DNA of 64,000 nucleotides from Bog-950 sp964631835. Its GTDB lineage: Bacteria > Bacteroidota > Bacteroidia > Chitinophagales > LD1. The stretch's first letter is position 1. Each line of letters starts with the position of its first letter. The notes beneath the pieces were generated by a model. The model was not told where the DNA came from. It saw nothing but the letters and a program-made list of their open reading frames with translations, and ran no database searches. Of this stretch, positions 9,504 through 18,455 are shown one piece after another. The position numbers were made by a program, and so were the translations under genes. Location of the stretch: NCBI GenBank assembly GCA_964631835.1, contig CAZWAD010000012.1, positions 1 to 64,000 on the forward strand. Direction: 5' to 3'.

Positions 9504-9818
9504 AATAGACACGATACGAAGAAACATGTCTATTTCACCATCTATCGTGTCTATGTTACATACTGAAATGCCTTGAACAGGAACTGTCATGGACATGTTC
9601 GATGCTGTCATGTCTGTTTCAGTTCGTATCGTGTCCATTTCATTTCGAAACCAAGACACGACAGCAACTGTTTTGTCTATGTCAGATGGTATTGTGTCTG
9701 TTTCACTTCGAATCACAGCTATTCCACTTCGTAACATGCCTTTGTCAGATGGTAACATGGCTATGTTTCTTCGTGTTCAAGCTTGCTTTCGTGCTGGAAT
9801 AGACATGTTGGAGAAAAG
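9504..9818. repeat. Degenerate tandem array, 21-nt period (array 1)
   Basis: About 14 units of 21 nt. Read on the minus strand the unit is close to ATACGAAGTGAAATAGACAC, with every unit different. The periodicity is seen when the minus strand is translated: IRSETDT, IPSDIDK, FRNEMDT, IRTETDM, IDGEIDM. Because 21 is a multiple of 3, frames on both strands stay open through the array, so the ORFs there are probably not genes. The array fills the gap between pyrD and the helical-protein gene; its right end (9756-9840) recurs beyond that gene at 10468-10552. Confidence 0.8.
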
Positions 9819-9840
9819 AGTGAGAAAAGCGGTAAAAAGT
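9756..9840. repeat. Direct repeat copy A flanking the 164-aa gene
   Basis: Starts CATGGCTATGTTTCTTCGTG and continues GCTGGAATAGACATGTTG. It matches copy B at 10468-10552 base for base over most of its first 60 nt, with a few substitutions and small indels further on. Confidence 0.8.
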
Positions 9841-9918
9841 GTGGTTTTGTGTTGAAAATGAAAGACTTCACCTGGTTATGCTGAACTCATCTTGCTTGCG
9901 GTAGTAGTTTGGATTTTA

Positions 9919-10413
9919 TTAGTTCAAATAGGGTTGCACCGTTTGCATCAGTATGTTGAACTTTTTGCGAATTACGTCAACCCGTTTACTGAGGGGCTTA
10001 TAGATATGCAATATAGAAGTCGCTGTTTCCTCGAGCTGCGTAACCCATTCTGCGCTGGCTTCTTTCGTTTTTGGGATGTTTTCGCCCAAATTGCTGAGCG
10101 TGCTGTAAAACTGCTGAAGCTCACGAAGCCGGGTCCATTCGCTTTTTGTTTCGTTCCCCAAAGATTCCATTTCTTTATAGAGCTCCACCAGGCCCTCCAC
10201 AGCATTCTGTAGAATACGAACTTTGTCCAGCAAGTCGCTACCGGTTTTGCTTTGCCCGATATCGGTTAACAACCCTTTTATTTTGGCGGTGAGTTTTTTT
10301 ATTTCTTCATCGAGGTTGGTCATAAAAGGTGAATCCTTTTCCATCAGGTCCATAGCTTCTATATACCGGCTCCTGGCCCGCTGGTATGTTTCTTTGAATT
10401 CTTCTTTGGTCAT
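9919..10413 (-). CDS. Uncharacterised helical protein (164 aa)
   Basis: I do not recognise the family. The 164 residues are rich in Glu, Lys and Leu with heptad-like spacing (residues ~1-80 KEEFKETYQRARSRYIEAM to VELYKEMESLGNET), so an all-helical, coiled-coil-prone cytoplasmic protein is expected. No signal peptide, membrane segment or cysteine is present. Start is ATG at 10413. The gene stands alone, upstream of a type I restriction operon on the opposite strand, and is bracketed by imperfect direct repeats (9756-9840 and 10468-10552), one of them the end of a 21-nt repeat array. This suggests gene and repeats moved or duplicated as a unit. Confidence 0.7.
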   Translation of the reverse strand: MTKEEFKETYQRARSRYIEAMDLMEKDSPFMTNLDEEIKKLTAKIKGLLTDIGQSKTGSDLLDKVRILQNAVEGLVELYKEMESLGNETKSEWTRLRELQQFYSTLSNLGENIPKTKEASAEWVTQLEETATSILHIYKPLSKRVDVIRKKFNILMQTVQPYLN

Positions 10414-10467
10414 GAGGTAACTAAGTTAGCATTATGGCTGATGTGTAAGTTACATATGCAGTGTAAA

Positions 10468-10552
10468 CATGACTATGTTTCTTCGTGATGAAGACTGATT
10501 TTCGGGCTGGAATAGATATGTTGCATGAAAGTAAGGGAAAGGCGTTAAAATG
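10468..10552. repeat. Direct repeat copy B flanking the 164-aa gene
   Basis: Starts CATGACTATGTTTCTTCGTG and continues GCTGGAATAGATATGTTG, the same order as copy A. It lies between the start of the 164-aa gene and hsdM and holds about three of the 21-nt units. Confidence 0.8.
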
Positions 10553-10680
10553 ATTGTTTAACACTCTATAAGCTGTTTATTAAAATCTGAATTCTTAACT
10601 CATAATTGAAGAAGATTATTAAACAGGCTTGTAAGCATTATTTTTTGATATTCGAACCTGATTTTGATATTAGTAATACC

Positions 10681-12153
10681 ATGACTCAAAAACAACTCGA
10701 AGATTATCTCTGGGGAGCAGCCAACATTTTGCGAGGAATGATTGATGCGGCTGACTTTAAACAATACATTTTCCCTCTGCTTTTCTTCAAACGCATTTCT
10801 GATGTGTGGGACGAAGAATATCAAATTGCATTTGATGAATCCAGTGGCGATATGGACTATGCAAAGTTCAGAGAACAGCATTGGTTCGATATACCTGACG
10901 GTTGCCATTGGAAAAATATAAGAAACAAGACCGTGAATGTGGGCGATGCTTTGCAAAAGGCATTGCGAAAAATTGAGAATGCCAACAAAGAACTGTTTGA
11001 CATTTTTGGCGATGCTCAATGGACAAACAAAAAGCGGATGAGTGATGAAAAGATGCTCAACCTGATTGAGCATTTTTCGCAAATGGATTTGACTTTGAAA
11101 AGTGTGCCTCACGACATCATGGGTGAGGGCTACGAATATTTAATTAAAAAATTTGCTGATGACAGCGGACATACCGCTGCCGAATTTTACACCAACCGCA
11201 CCGTTGTAAAACTCATGACCATGATTACCGACCCGCAGCCGGGTGAGAGTGTGTATGACCCCACTTGCGGAAGCGGTGGAATTTTATTGAACAGTGCTTT
11301 GCACCTGAAAGAGCAGAAGAAGGAATACAGAACGCTGAAACTTTACGGACAGGAATTAAATCTCATCACCTCTGCCATTGCACGGATGAATATGTATATG
11401 CACAATGTGGCGGAGTTTCAGATTGTGCAAGGCGACACATTAGACAGTCCGAATCTTTTGGAAGATGATGAACTGAAAAAGTTTGATGTGATTATGGCGA
11501 ATCCGCCATACAGCGTTAAGAGATGGAATCAGCAGAAGTGGCTCAACGACCCTTATGGCAGAAACATTTGGGGAACACCGCCACAAGGATGTGCCGATTA
11601 CGCTTTTCTCCAACACATCATTAAGAGTTTGAACAAGGACACCGGCAGATGCGTGGTGCTTTTTCCTCACGGAGTTTTGTTTCGTGATTCGGAAAGTGAG
11701 ATACGAAAGAAAATGATTGAAGCCGATATGGTGGATGCAGTAATTGGTTTAGGAAAAAATCTTTTCTACAACAGCAGCATGGAAAGTTGCCTGCTTGTTT
11801 GCCGGATGAAAAAACCAAAAGAGAGAAAAGGGAAAATAATTTTTATCAATGCAATAAATGAATTACGAATTGACAGAACAAACGCTTGGCTTGAACCGCA
11901 ACACCTAAAAAAAATTGCAGACAATTATTGGAAGTTTAAAAATATGGATGGCTTTGCAAAAGTTGTGAGCAAAGAAGATGCGTTGGAAAATAAAGGAAAT
12001 CTAAGTGTCCAACTTTATGTGAAGCAAATGGAAATTGAAAATGAACACAACACAAAAGATTTGATTAAAGAAATTAAAGTCGGGCAAAAGCAAGTGAATG
12101 TTTCATTGGAAAATTTATTTACTCAACTAAAAAATATTGGAATTGAAGTATGA
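10681..12153 (+). CDS. hsdM: Type I restriction-modification DNA methyltransferase subunit HsdM
   Basis: N6-adenine methyltransferase subunit of a type I R-M complex (with HsdS it methylates; HsdR adds cleavage). 490 residues from ATG 10681; the frame runs 75 nt further upstream, but MTQKQLEDYLWGAANILRG is the family start. The N-terminal HsdM helical domain contains FPLLFFKRISDVWDEEY. The SAM-binding motif is DPTCGSGGIL (~residue 192) after GEGYEYLIKKFAD and AAEFYTNRTVV; the catalytic motif is NPPY (~residue 272). It overlaps hsdS by 4 nt (ATGA), indicating translational coupling. Coding sequence from about 11.8 kb is richer in A than neighbouring core genes, which fits acquisition by transfer. 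Confidence 0.96.
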   Translation: MTQKQLEDYLWGAANILRGMIDAADFKQYIFPLLFFKRISDVWDEEYQIAFDESSGDMDYAKFREQHWFDIPDGCHWKNIRNKTVNVGDALQKALRKIENANKELFDIFGDAQWTNKKRMSDEKMLNLIEHFSQMDLTLKSVPHDIMGEGYEYLIKKFADDSGHTAAEFYTNRTVVKLMTMITDPQPGESVYDPTCGSGGILLNSALHLKEQKKEYRTLKLYGQELNLITSAIARMNMYMHNVAEFQIVQGDTLDSPNLLEDDELKKFDVIMANPPYSVKRWNQQKWLNDPYGRNIWGTPPQGCADYAFLQHIIKSLNKDTGRCVVLFPHGVLFRDSESEIRKKMIEADMVDAVIGLGKNLFYNSSMESCLLVCRMKKPKERKGKIIFINAINELRIDRTNAWLEPQHLKKIADNYWKFKNMDGFAKVVSKEDALENKGNLSVQLYVKQMEIENEHNTKDLIKEIKVGQKQVNVSLENLFTQLKNIGIEV

Positions 12154-13313
12154 AGTTGAGAAAGAATAATTGGGAAAGAAAAAGTCTTGGTGAAATCTCA
12201 ACAAGAATAACTGATGGTGCTCATATCATTCCCAGAGAACAACAAACAGGGCTACCCATGCTCAGTGCAAAGGATATTAAAAATTATAAGATTGATTTTT
12301 CAAATCCGCGTTTCATTTCAAAAGAAGATTTTGAGAAGGAGGATAAGCGAACAAATATTCAACCTAATGATATTTTACTGACCATCGTTGGCACCATTGG
12401 CAGATGTGCAATGGTATTGAATGAATACCCAAAGTTTACTTTACAAAGAAGTGTGGCTGTTATCAGAACAAAGGCGAACCCTAAATATCTTTTAACCTTT
12501 ATTGATAGTCCAACATTTCAAAATCAATTAAACAACAAAGCAATTGGCACAGCCCAAAAAGGAGTTTATTTAAAGTCGTTATCGGAAACTACCGTGTTGC
12601 TCCCAACACTTCCCGAACAAACCCAAATAGCCGAACTCTTTCAAAGCATTGAAACGGCCATTGAACAAGCCGAACAGCAGGATGAGAATTTATTGAAGTT
12701 GAAAAAAACTTTGAGCAATGGAATTACAGGCACTGAGCCGCAGTTTGGAAAATTGTTGAACAAGAAAAATTGCAGTCCAACAAATTTTGGTGGCGTTGCT
12801 GATTGCATTGAGCAACACGACAAGCAGAAAAAAGATGTGAGCCGTTTCATTGGCTTAGAAAATATTGAACCGGAGAATTTGAAAATAACAACATGGGGAG
12901 ACATTGCAGCCGGAACAACATTCACAAAAAAGTTTTCAAAAGGTGATGTGTTGTTTGGCAAACGCAGAGCATACTTAAAGAAAGTTGCAGTTGCAGAATT
13001 TGACGGTATTTGTTCAGGAGATATTTTGGTGCTGAGAGCAAAAGAAAAAAAGATGTTGCCGGAGTTACTGCCATTCTATGTTTCAGCAGAAGCATTCATC
13101 AATCATGCAGTCAGCACATCAGCAGGTTCGCTTTCACCAAGAACAAAATGGAGAGATTTATCTTCCCTTGAAATTTCAATTCCCGATTTGAAAACACAGG
13201 AAAAAATTTTAGAAGTGTTTCAGCAAATTGAGACAACACTTTCGCAACTGCAATCTCAAAAACTAACTTTGAAAAACTTAAAACAGAAATTGCTGAATGA
13301 GATATTGGGGTAA
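12150..13313 (+). CDS. hsdS: Type I restriction specificity subunit HsdS
   Basis: DNA-recognition subunit that sets the target of the HsdM/HsdR complex. 387 residues with the two-half layout: first target-recognition domain (~1-150, starting WERKSLGEISTRITDG and ending LPTLPEQTQIAELFQSIE), a central coiled coil (~150-190), second target-recognition domain (~195-345, with RFIGLENIEP and DVLFGKRRAYLKKVAVAEFDG) and a C-terminal coil. Both halves are full length, so the subunit looks functional. The recognition sequence cannot be read from the protein. Confidence 0.95.
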   Translation: MKLRKNNWERKSLGEISTRITDGAHIIPREQQTGLPMLSAKDIKNYKIDFSNPRFISKEDFEKEDKRTNIQPNDILLTIVGTIGRCAMVLNEYPKFTLQRSVAVIRTKANPKYLLTFIDSPTFQNQLNNKAIGTAQKGVYLKSLSETTVLLPTLPEQTQIAELFQSIETAIEQAEQQDENLLKLKKTLSNGITGTEPQFGKLLNKKNCSPTNFGGVADCIEQHDKQKKDVSRFIGLENIEPENLKITTWGDIAAGTTFTKKFSKGDVLFGKRRAYLKKVAVAEFDGICSGDILVLRAKEKKMLPELLPFYVSAEAFINHAVSTSAGSLSPRTKWRDLSSLEISIPDLKTQEKILEVFQQIETTLSQLQSQKLTLKNLKQKLLNEILG

Positions 13314-13323
13314 AAAGCCGCTC

Positions 13324-13370
13324 ATGTCGAAATAATCGCTTATTTTCGACATATAAAACAAACATGTCGA
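13324..13370. promoter_or_regulatory. Palindromic operator candidate before fic
   Basis: Arms ATGTCGAAATAA and TTATTTTCGACAT face each other across four bases (13324-13352), pairing with a single extra base. A third copy of the half-site, ATGTCGA, ends at 13370, directly against the fic ATG. It sits in the only sizeable gap of the hsd operon. A binding role for the Fic winged helix is inferred. Confidence 0.55.
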
Positions 13371-14468
13371 ATGCTTCAACATATACCCAAACGCACGGAG
13401 CCATACAATACTTTGCCGCCTCTACCTCCTAAAACAGACTTAGAGAGTGCAGGACTGTTAAAACGGGCTATTAAGGCAAGCCGCCTGCTGGCGGAGCTAA
13501 AAGGATACTGCCAAACCCTGCCCGACCCTAAATTGTTAATTAATACGGTAGTCTTACAGGAAAGTAAAGACAGCTCAGCTATTGAAAATATTGTGACCAC
13601 CCAGGATGAGCTTTACCGGGCCGTTGCCGCCCTTGATGACGGCATAGATTTCGGCTCAGCCACCAAAGAAGTATTACAATACCGCGAAGCATTATACAGC
13701 GGCTTAGAATTAATGGACAAACGGGGATTAACAACCAATACGCTTGTTTCAGTTATGCAAAAACTGAAACACACCAGGGTGGGCATACGCAATACCACAG
13801 GGACCCGGTTAGCCAATCCGGTAACGAAAGAAATTATTTACACGCCACCCGAAGGTGAAAGCCTGATTCGCGAAAAACTGACATCACTCGAAAAATTTAT
13901 TCATAATGATAAGGATGATATTGATGCGCTGATAAAAATGGCGTTGATTCATTACCAGTTTGAAGCCATACACCCCTTTGCCGATGGCAACGGCAGAACA
14001 GGAAGGATTTTGAATGTGCTTTATCTGGTTCACAAAAACCTGCTGAATATTCCCGTGCTGTATCTGAGTTCATACATCATTCAAAACAAAAACGATTATT
14101 ACCGTTTGCTGCGTGAGGTAACCGAGAAACAGAATTGGAATGAATGGATAGAATTTATGCTTGATGCAGTATCAGAAACCTCAACGCTTACGCTCGAAAA
14201 AATAACTGCTATTCATTCGCTGAAAAAGCAAACGGCTGTGGAGGTTAAAGCCGTGCTTAAAACATCTTACAACAGCGAGTTGGTTGATTTGATGTTTAGT
14301 TATCCTTATCTGAAAATAAAAATACTGGAGGTGAACGGAATCGGACACCGGCAAACTTCATCGGGATATCTGCAAAAATTAGCCGGAGAAAAAATCTTGC
14401 GTCCTCTCAAAATCGGAAAGGAGTGGTATTATATCAACCACCGCTTAATGGATGTAATCAGTAAATAG
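13371..14468 (+). CDS. Fic family protein with N-terminal inhibitory motif and C-terminal winged helix
   Basis: Fic proteins usually transfer AMP from ATP to hydroxyl side chains of target proteins. 365 residues: Fic_N region; inhibitory helix motif SSAIEN (S/TxxxE(G/N) type, ~residues 66-71); intact catalytic loop HPFADGNGRTGR (~residue 201) with the core His and downstream Arg; C-terminal winged helix (~290-365) with GIGHRQTSSGYLQKLAGEKIL and EWYYINHRL. The inhibitory motif inside the same chain makes it a class II, self-inhibited enzyme. It lies between hsdS and hsdR, five bases before hsdR, with its own palindrome upstream. Its relation to restriction is not established. Confidence 0.93.
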   Translation: MLQHIPKRTEPYNTLPPLPPKTDLESAGLLKRAIKASRLLAELKGYCQTLPDPKLLINTVVLQESKDSSAIENIVTTQDELYRAVAALDDGIDFGSATKEVLQYREALYSGLELMDKRGLTTNTLVSVMQKLKHTRVGIRNTTGTRLANPVTKEIIYTPPEGESLIREKLTSLEKFIHNDKDDIDALIKMALIHYQFEAIHPFADGNGRTGRILNVLYLVHKNLLNIPVLYLSSYIIQNKNDYYRLLREVTEKQNWNEWIEFMLDAVSETSTLTLEKITAIHSLKKQTAVEVKAVLKTSYNSELVDLMFSYPYLKIKILEVNGIGHRQTSSGYLQKLAGEKILRPLKIGKEWYYINHRLMDVISK

Positions 14469-14473
14469 AACGA

Positions 14474-17452
14474 ATGTCATTCAATGAACTTAATTCAGTA
14501 GAACACTTCATCATTCACCGCCTCACAGGTGTGAACCTGAACAATGTGCAGGCAGGCATGGTTGCAGAAGACCCTGTTGAGTATGACACGGTGAAGTGGC
14601 GTTATGTTCAAAGTGAATTGCTTCAACGAAACATTGATGATATTTTGCTGGAGAAGGAATTGACCGAAGCACTTTGCAGATTGAATCCCGAAATTGCAGC
14701 ACAGCCCGACAGAGCCGAAGAAGTGATTCATAAGCTTCGTGCAATTCTTATTACGGTGAACAATGTTGGTTTGGTTCGTGCCAACGAAGAATTTTCAAAA
14801 TGGCTGAGAGGAGAATTCACTTTGCCATTCGGCAAAGGAGAACACCACACCGCCATCCGTTTGATTGATTTTGAAAACCTGAAAAACAATTCCTACATAC
14901 TTTCAAACCAGTTATCGGTTCGTGCAAGAGAAACAAAAATTCCAGACATCGTTTGTTATGTGAACGGAATTCCGTTGGTAGTTGGAGAAGCAAAAACTCC
15001 GGTGCGACCGGCAGTGAGTTGGTTTGATGGAGCAACCGATATTCACGACACCTATGAAAACTCTATTCCGCAACTTTTTGTTCCAAATGTTTTTTCTTTC
15101 GCAACAGAGGGGAAGGAACTGTTTGTCGGAGCAGTCAGAGCATCACCGCTTCAATCTTGGGCACCCTGGAAACTGGAAAACGAGAAAGACGAACTCTCAC
15201 ATTTTGCCGGACTGAATGATGTTGGCAAACAACTCACTCACTTACTCAAACCTTCCACCCTGCTTGACATTTTGCAGCACTACACAGTGTATGCAACAAG
15301 CAATCAGAAAAAGAAAATAAAAATTGTTTGCCGCTATCAGCAATACGAAGGAGCAAACATGATTGTGCAACGGGTTTCAGAAGGAGAAATAAAGAAAGGA
15401 TTGATTTGGCATTTCCAGGGTTCAGGAAAATCATTGCTGATGTTGTTTGCAGCACAGAAACTGCGTAAGCTGCAAGAGTTGGGAAATCCGACAGTGCTCA
15501 TTGTGGTTGACAGAATTGATTTGGACACACAAATCACCGCCACATTCAACACGGCAGAAGTTCCGAACATGGAAACAACTGACAACATCAAAGGACTTCA
15601 CGACTTGCTTGAAAAAGATTCACGGAAAATAATCATCACCATGATTCACAAATTCAAAGATGCTTATCCCGACATGAACAAGCGGGACAACATTATTGTG
15701 ATGGTCGATGAAGCACACAGAACGCAAGAGGGAGATTTGGGAAGAAAGATGAGAGCAGCATTGCCAAACGCTTTTCTTTTTGGCTTGACAGGAACACCAA
15801 TAAACAAAGCAGACAAAAATACTTTCTGGGCTTTCGGTGCAGAGCAAGACACAGCGGGCTACATGAGCCGTTATACATTTCAGGAAAGTATCAGAGATAA
15901 CGCAACTCTCCCTTTACACTTTGAGCCACGACTACCGAACTATCACATTCGTAAAGAAGATTTGGATGTTGCGTTCAAGGAACTCACAAATGATTTGAGT
16001 GAAGAAGACAGAAACACATTGAGCCAAAAGGCAACCAACATGAATGTGTTTTTGAAATCACCTGAAAGAGTTCGGGCTATTGTGCGGGACATTGCAGAAC
16101 ATTTCACGAAGCATGTAGAACCGGAAGGATTGAAAGCGATGATTGTAACGCCTGACCGCTTTGCCTGCATACAATACAAAGAGGAGTTGGATAAAATTTT
16201 CCCGACAGAAGCAAGTGATGTTGTAATCAGCACTTCTGCCAACGACACTTTTGAATTCAAGCAGCGTTGGGGAATGGATAAAGACAAGCAAGAAAAAACA
16301 GTAGAGAAATTCAACGACACTGATTCGCCTCTGAAATTTTTAATCGTTACTGCAAAACTTTTGACAGGTTTTGATTCAGCGATTTTGCAGACAATGTATT
16401 TGGACAAGTCACTGAAAGACCACACACTGTTGCAAGCAATTTGCAGAACCAACCGTTTGTTCCCGAATAAAACCTTCGGAAGAATAGTTGACTACTTCGG
16501 AGTGTTTGATGACACAGCGAAGGCACTTGCGTTTGACGAGGAAACAATCAAAGCTGTAATTACAAACTTGCAGGAGTTGCGGGACAAATTGCCGGAAGTA
16601 ATTCAGAAATGTTTGGCTCACTTCTTCAACATTGACAGAAGCATTGCAGGGTTTGAAGGTTTACAAGCGGCACAGGATTGCATCAACACAAATGAAAAGC
16701 GTGATGCTTTCGCAAAAGATTTCAGTTCGCTTTCAAAATTGTGGGAAGCACTTTCACCTGATGAAGTATTGAATCAGTTTCAGAAAGATTACAAATGGCT
16801 TTCGCAGGTTTACACTTCCGTGAAACCAACTTCGTCAGATAACGGAAGATTGTTGTGGCATGCGTTGGGAGCACAAACAACAAAACTCATTCACGACCAC
16901 ATTGTAGTTTCAGGAATCACTACCGACATGGAGGAAATGATTCTGAACGCAGAAGTGATTGATGATTTAATGAACAAGAAAGACCCGAAGCAAGCACAGA
17001 AACTTGTAAGGATTTTAATAAGCCGCCTTACAAAACATAAAGGCATTTTGAAGTTCAAAGAATTGAGTGAACGCTTGGAAGAAATTCGGGACAAAGCTGA
17101 AAAAGGATTGATTAACTCCATTGAGTTCATAAAAGAGTTGTGTGAGCTTGCAAAAGAAACTTTGCAAGCAGAGAAAGACACCGAAACAAAAGAGGAACAG
17201 AAAAATGCAAAGGCAGCATTGACAGAATTGTTTCTTGAAATGAAAACCGACAAGACACCGGCAATCGTTGAGAGAATCGTTACAGACATTGATGAAATAG
17301 TTCGGATAGTCCGTTTTGACGGTTGGCAAAATTCAACAACAGGAGAAAAAGAAATCAAGAGAGAGTTGAGAAAAATTCTTTGGATAAAATACACCATCAA
17401 AGACGAAGAACTTTTTAATAAGGCGTATGAATATATTAAGGAGTATTATTGA
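14474..17452 (+). CDS. hsdR: Type I restriction endonuclease subunit HsdR
   Basis: Motor and nuclease subunit that translocates and cuts unmethylated DNA. 992 residues, a normal length. N-terminal nuclease domain with the PD-(D/E)xK-like residues in PDIVCYVNGIPLVVGEAKT (~158-176); helicase Walker A WHFQGSGKS (~313), DEAH box MVDEAHRTQEGDLG (~410), GLTGTPI, and a second helicase lobe with LIVTAKLLTGFDS and LQAICRTNRL. The C-terminal 250 residues are helical. Nothing is truncated, so hsdM-hsdS-hsdR appears to be a complete active system. Confidence 0.96.
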   Translation: MSFNELNSVEHFIIHRLTGVNLNNVQAGMVAEDPVEYDTVKWRYVQSELLQRNIDDILLEKELTEALCRLNPEIAAQPDRAEEVIHKLRAILITVNNVGLVRANEEFSKWLRGEFTLPFGKGEHHTAIRLIDFENLKNNSYILSNQLSVRARETKIPDIVCYVNGIPLVVGEAKTPVRPAVSWFDGATDIHDTYENSIPQLFVPNVFSFATEGKELFVGAVRASPLQSWAPWKLENEKDELSHFAGLNDVGKQLTHLLKPSTLLDILQHYTVYATSNQKKKIKIVCRYQQYEGANMIVQRVSEGEIKKGLIWHFQGSGKSLLMLFAAQKLRKLQELGNPTVLIVVDRIDLDTQITATFNTAEVPNMETTDNIKGLHDLLEKDSRKIIITMIHKFKDAYPDMNKRDNIIVMVDEAHRTQEGDLGRKMRAALPNAFLFGLTGTPINKADKNTFWAFGAEQDTAGYMSRYTFQESIRDNATLPLHFEPRLPNYHIRKEDLDVAFKELTNDLSEEDRNTLSQKATNMNVFLKSPERVRAIVRDIAEHFTKHVEPEGLKAMIVTPDRFACIQYKEELDKIFPTEASDVVISTSANDTFEFKQRWGMDKDKQEKTVEKFNDTDSPLKFLIVTAKLLTGFDSAILQTMYLDKSLKDHTLLQAICRTNRLFPNKTFGRIVDYFGVFDDTAKALAFDEETIKAVITNLQELRDKLPEVIQKCLAHFFNIDRSIAGFEGLQAAQDCINTNEKRDAFAKDFSSLSKLWEALSPDEVLNQFQKDYKWLSQVYTSVKPTSSDNGRLLWHALGAQTTKLIHDHIVVSGITTDMEEMILNAEVIDDLMNKKDPKQAQKLVRILISRLTKHKGILKFKELSERLEEIRDKAEKGLINSIEFIKELCELAKETLQAEKDTETKEEQKNAKAALTELFLEMKTDKTPAIVERIVTDIDEIVRIVRFDGWQNSTTGEKEIKRELRKILWIKYTIKDEELFNKAYEYIKEYY

Positions 17453-17610
17453 AAAAATTTTTTGCTCCTTTAAATATATCTTCTCCTACTCTCATTGAGG
17501 GGCGCATTTTAATCCCCTCATTTTCAGCCTTTAAATAGCCTTTTTTCATTACGCAAATACATTGCGTATCGGCACCGCATATTTGCCTTGTTATCATTAT
17601 TTAATAAACC

Positions 17611-17638
17611 GCCTGCCTACGCTAAAGCTACGGCAGGT
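17611..17638. repeat. Short palindromic repeat (REP-like)
   Basis: CCTGCC and GGCAGG arms enclose TACGCTAAAGCTAC. Near-identical short palindromes recur in many Bacteroidota genomes (recalled, not searched). It is the only copy I see in this window. Confidence 0.5.
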
Positions 17639-17657
17639 ATAAAACAAGGAGGTATTT

Positions 17658-17762
17658 ATGGAGCAAAGAGGTGAAGGCCCTCTAAGGCAAAAAAAACTGA
17701 AGACAGTCCGCAAGGACATATTTATTAACCCTTTAAAACAAAAGCGATATGTCAAAAGTTAA
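17658..17762 (+). CDS. Possible 34-residue leader ORF
   Basis: A 34-codon frame begins at ATG 17658 behind an AAGGAGG Shine-Dalgarno sequence, which is unusual in a genome that otherwise lacks them. The peptide is basic (MEQRGEGPLRQKKLKTVRKD at its start) and ends after the start codon of the next gene, overlapping it by 14 nt. It could be a translated leader or a chance frame in a transcribed leader. Confidence 0.3.
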   Translation: MEQRGEGPLRQKKLKTVRKDIFINPLKQKRYVKS

Positions 17763-18363
17763 AATGGGATTTAGTGGAAAAAGCGTGCCGGTTCAAATTC
17801 AGCGGGTACGTGAAATAACCGTAGCGATGACCGGCAATGTCAACTTTACTACTCCGAGCCCTGCGCTCAACGTGGTAGATGATAAAGCCGATGAACTCGA
17901 AACGGCTTACCAGGAATCGCGAAACAGAGATAAGGACAAAGTAGCTATTATGCGCCTGCGCAGAAAAGAGCTGCTGTTACTTATTGTTCAGCTGGCAGCG
18001 TATGTGCAGCAGGCATCGGGAGGCGATGGGGAGAAAATTCTCAGCAGCGGATTCGATGTGGTGCCGCCCAAAACACCGCGCCCGGATACAGCCGGTGCGG
18101 TAACCAATCTGCAGCTATCTGACGGTCCGGTTTCAGGTTCGGTATTCGTTACCTGGGACAAAGCTGACGATGCGGTGATTTACTTAATTCAGTCATCACC
18201 AACACTCGATTTCAGTGATGATGAGATGAGAGGTATTACTACCCGCACTCAAAAGCTCGTTAGCGGCTTTACCAGCGGCACAACCGTTTGGTTCAGAGTA
18301 GTTGCCTTGGGAAAAGAAAACCCGGGACCTCTTTCCGCCCCGATTTCGATTCTGGTAAGATAG
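17749..18363 (+). CDS. Uncharacterised small protein with C-terminal fn3-like domain (paralogue A)
   Basis: 204 residues without signal peptide. The first ~105 residues begin KVKMGFSGKSVPVQIQRV, contain TGNVNFTTPSPAL and a helical stretch rich in Arg/Lys (MRLRRKELLLLIVQLAAYVQQ). A proline-rich hinge (PPKTPRPD) leads to a fibronectin type III-like domain (GSVFVTWDKADDAVIYLIQ, then TTVWFRVVALGKENPGPLSAP). The 237-residue protein at 41947-42660 shares this layout: an F.TP.P motif near residue 35, a central L...R..L..... QLA/NFV helix, and a final GxSPLSxPVSI-type strand. The family is uncharacterised; the job is unknown. Confidence 0.75.
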   Translation: MSKVKMGFSGKSVPVQIQRVREITVAMTGNVNFTTPSPALNVVDDKADELETAYQESRNRDKDKVAIMRLRRKELLLLIVQLAAYVQQASGGDGEKILSSGFDVVPPKTPRPDTAGAVTNLQLSDGPVSGSVFVTWDKADDAVIYLIQSSPTLDFSDDEMRGITTRTQKLVSGFTSGTTVWFRVVALGKENPGPLSAPISILVR

Positions 18364-18455
18364 TACGTGTCTGAGGAATTAAAAACCGAAACAAAAAGCA
18401 AATAAGATGAAACATCTTAAAGGTATAAGCACAATTGAAGCTATAACCTCACTGT

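Noticed and set aside
9483..9855. Open frames on both strands (91, 88 and 66 codons) between pyrD and the helical gene
   Set aside because: They run through the 21-nt array; a repeat period divisible by 3 without stops keeps several frames open. Both strands being open at once argues against a gene.
10606..10680. Upstream extension of hsdM
   Set aside because: It starts at TTG and adds 25 residues absent from the family; ATG 10681 fits the HsdM N-terminus.
15943..17400. Two 169-codon minus-strand frames inside hsdR
   Set aside because: Antisense shadows of the HsdR coding sequence, with no family features.
9460..18363. Integrated phage or transposon carrying the R-M operon
   Set aside because: No integrase, transposase, tRNA-flanking repeat or terminal inverted repeat was found; only the direct repeats around the 164-aa gene, which lie outside the operon.
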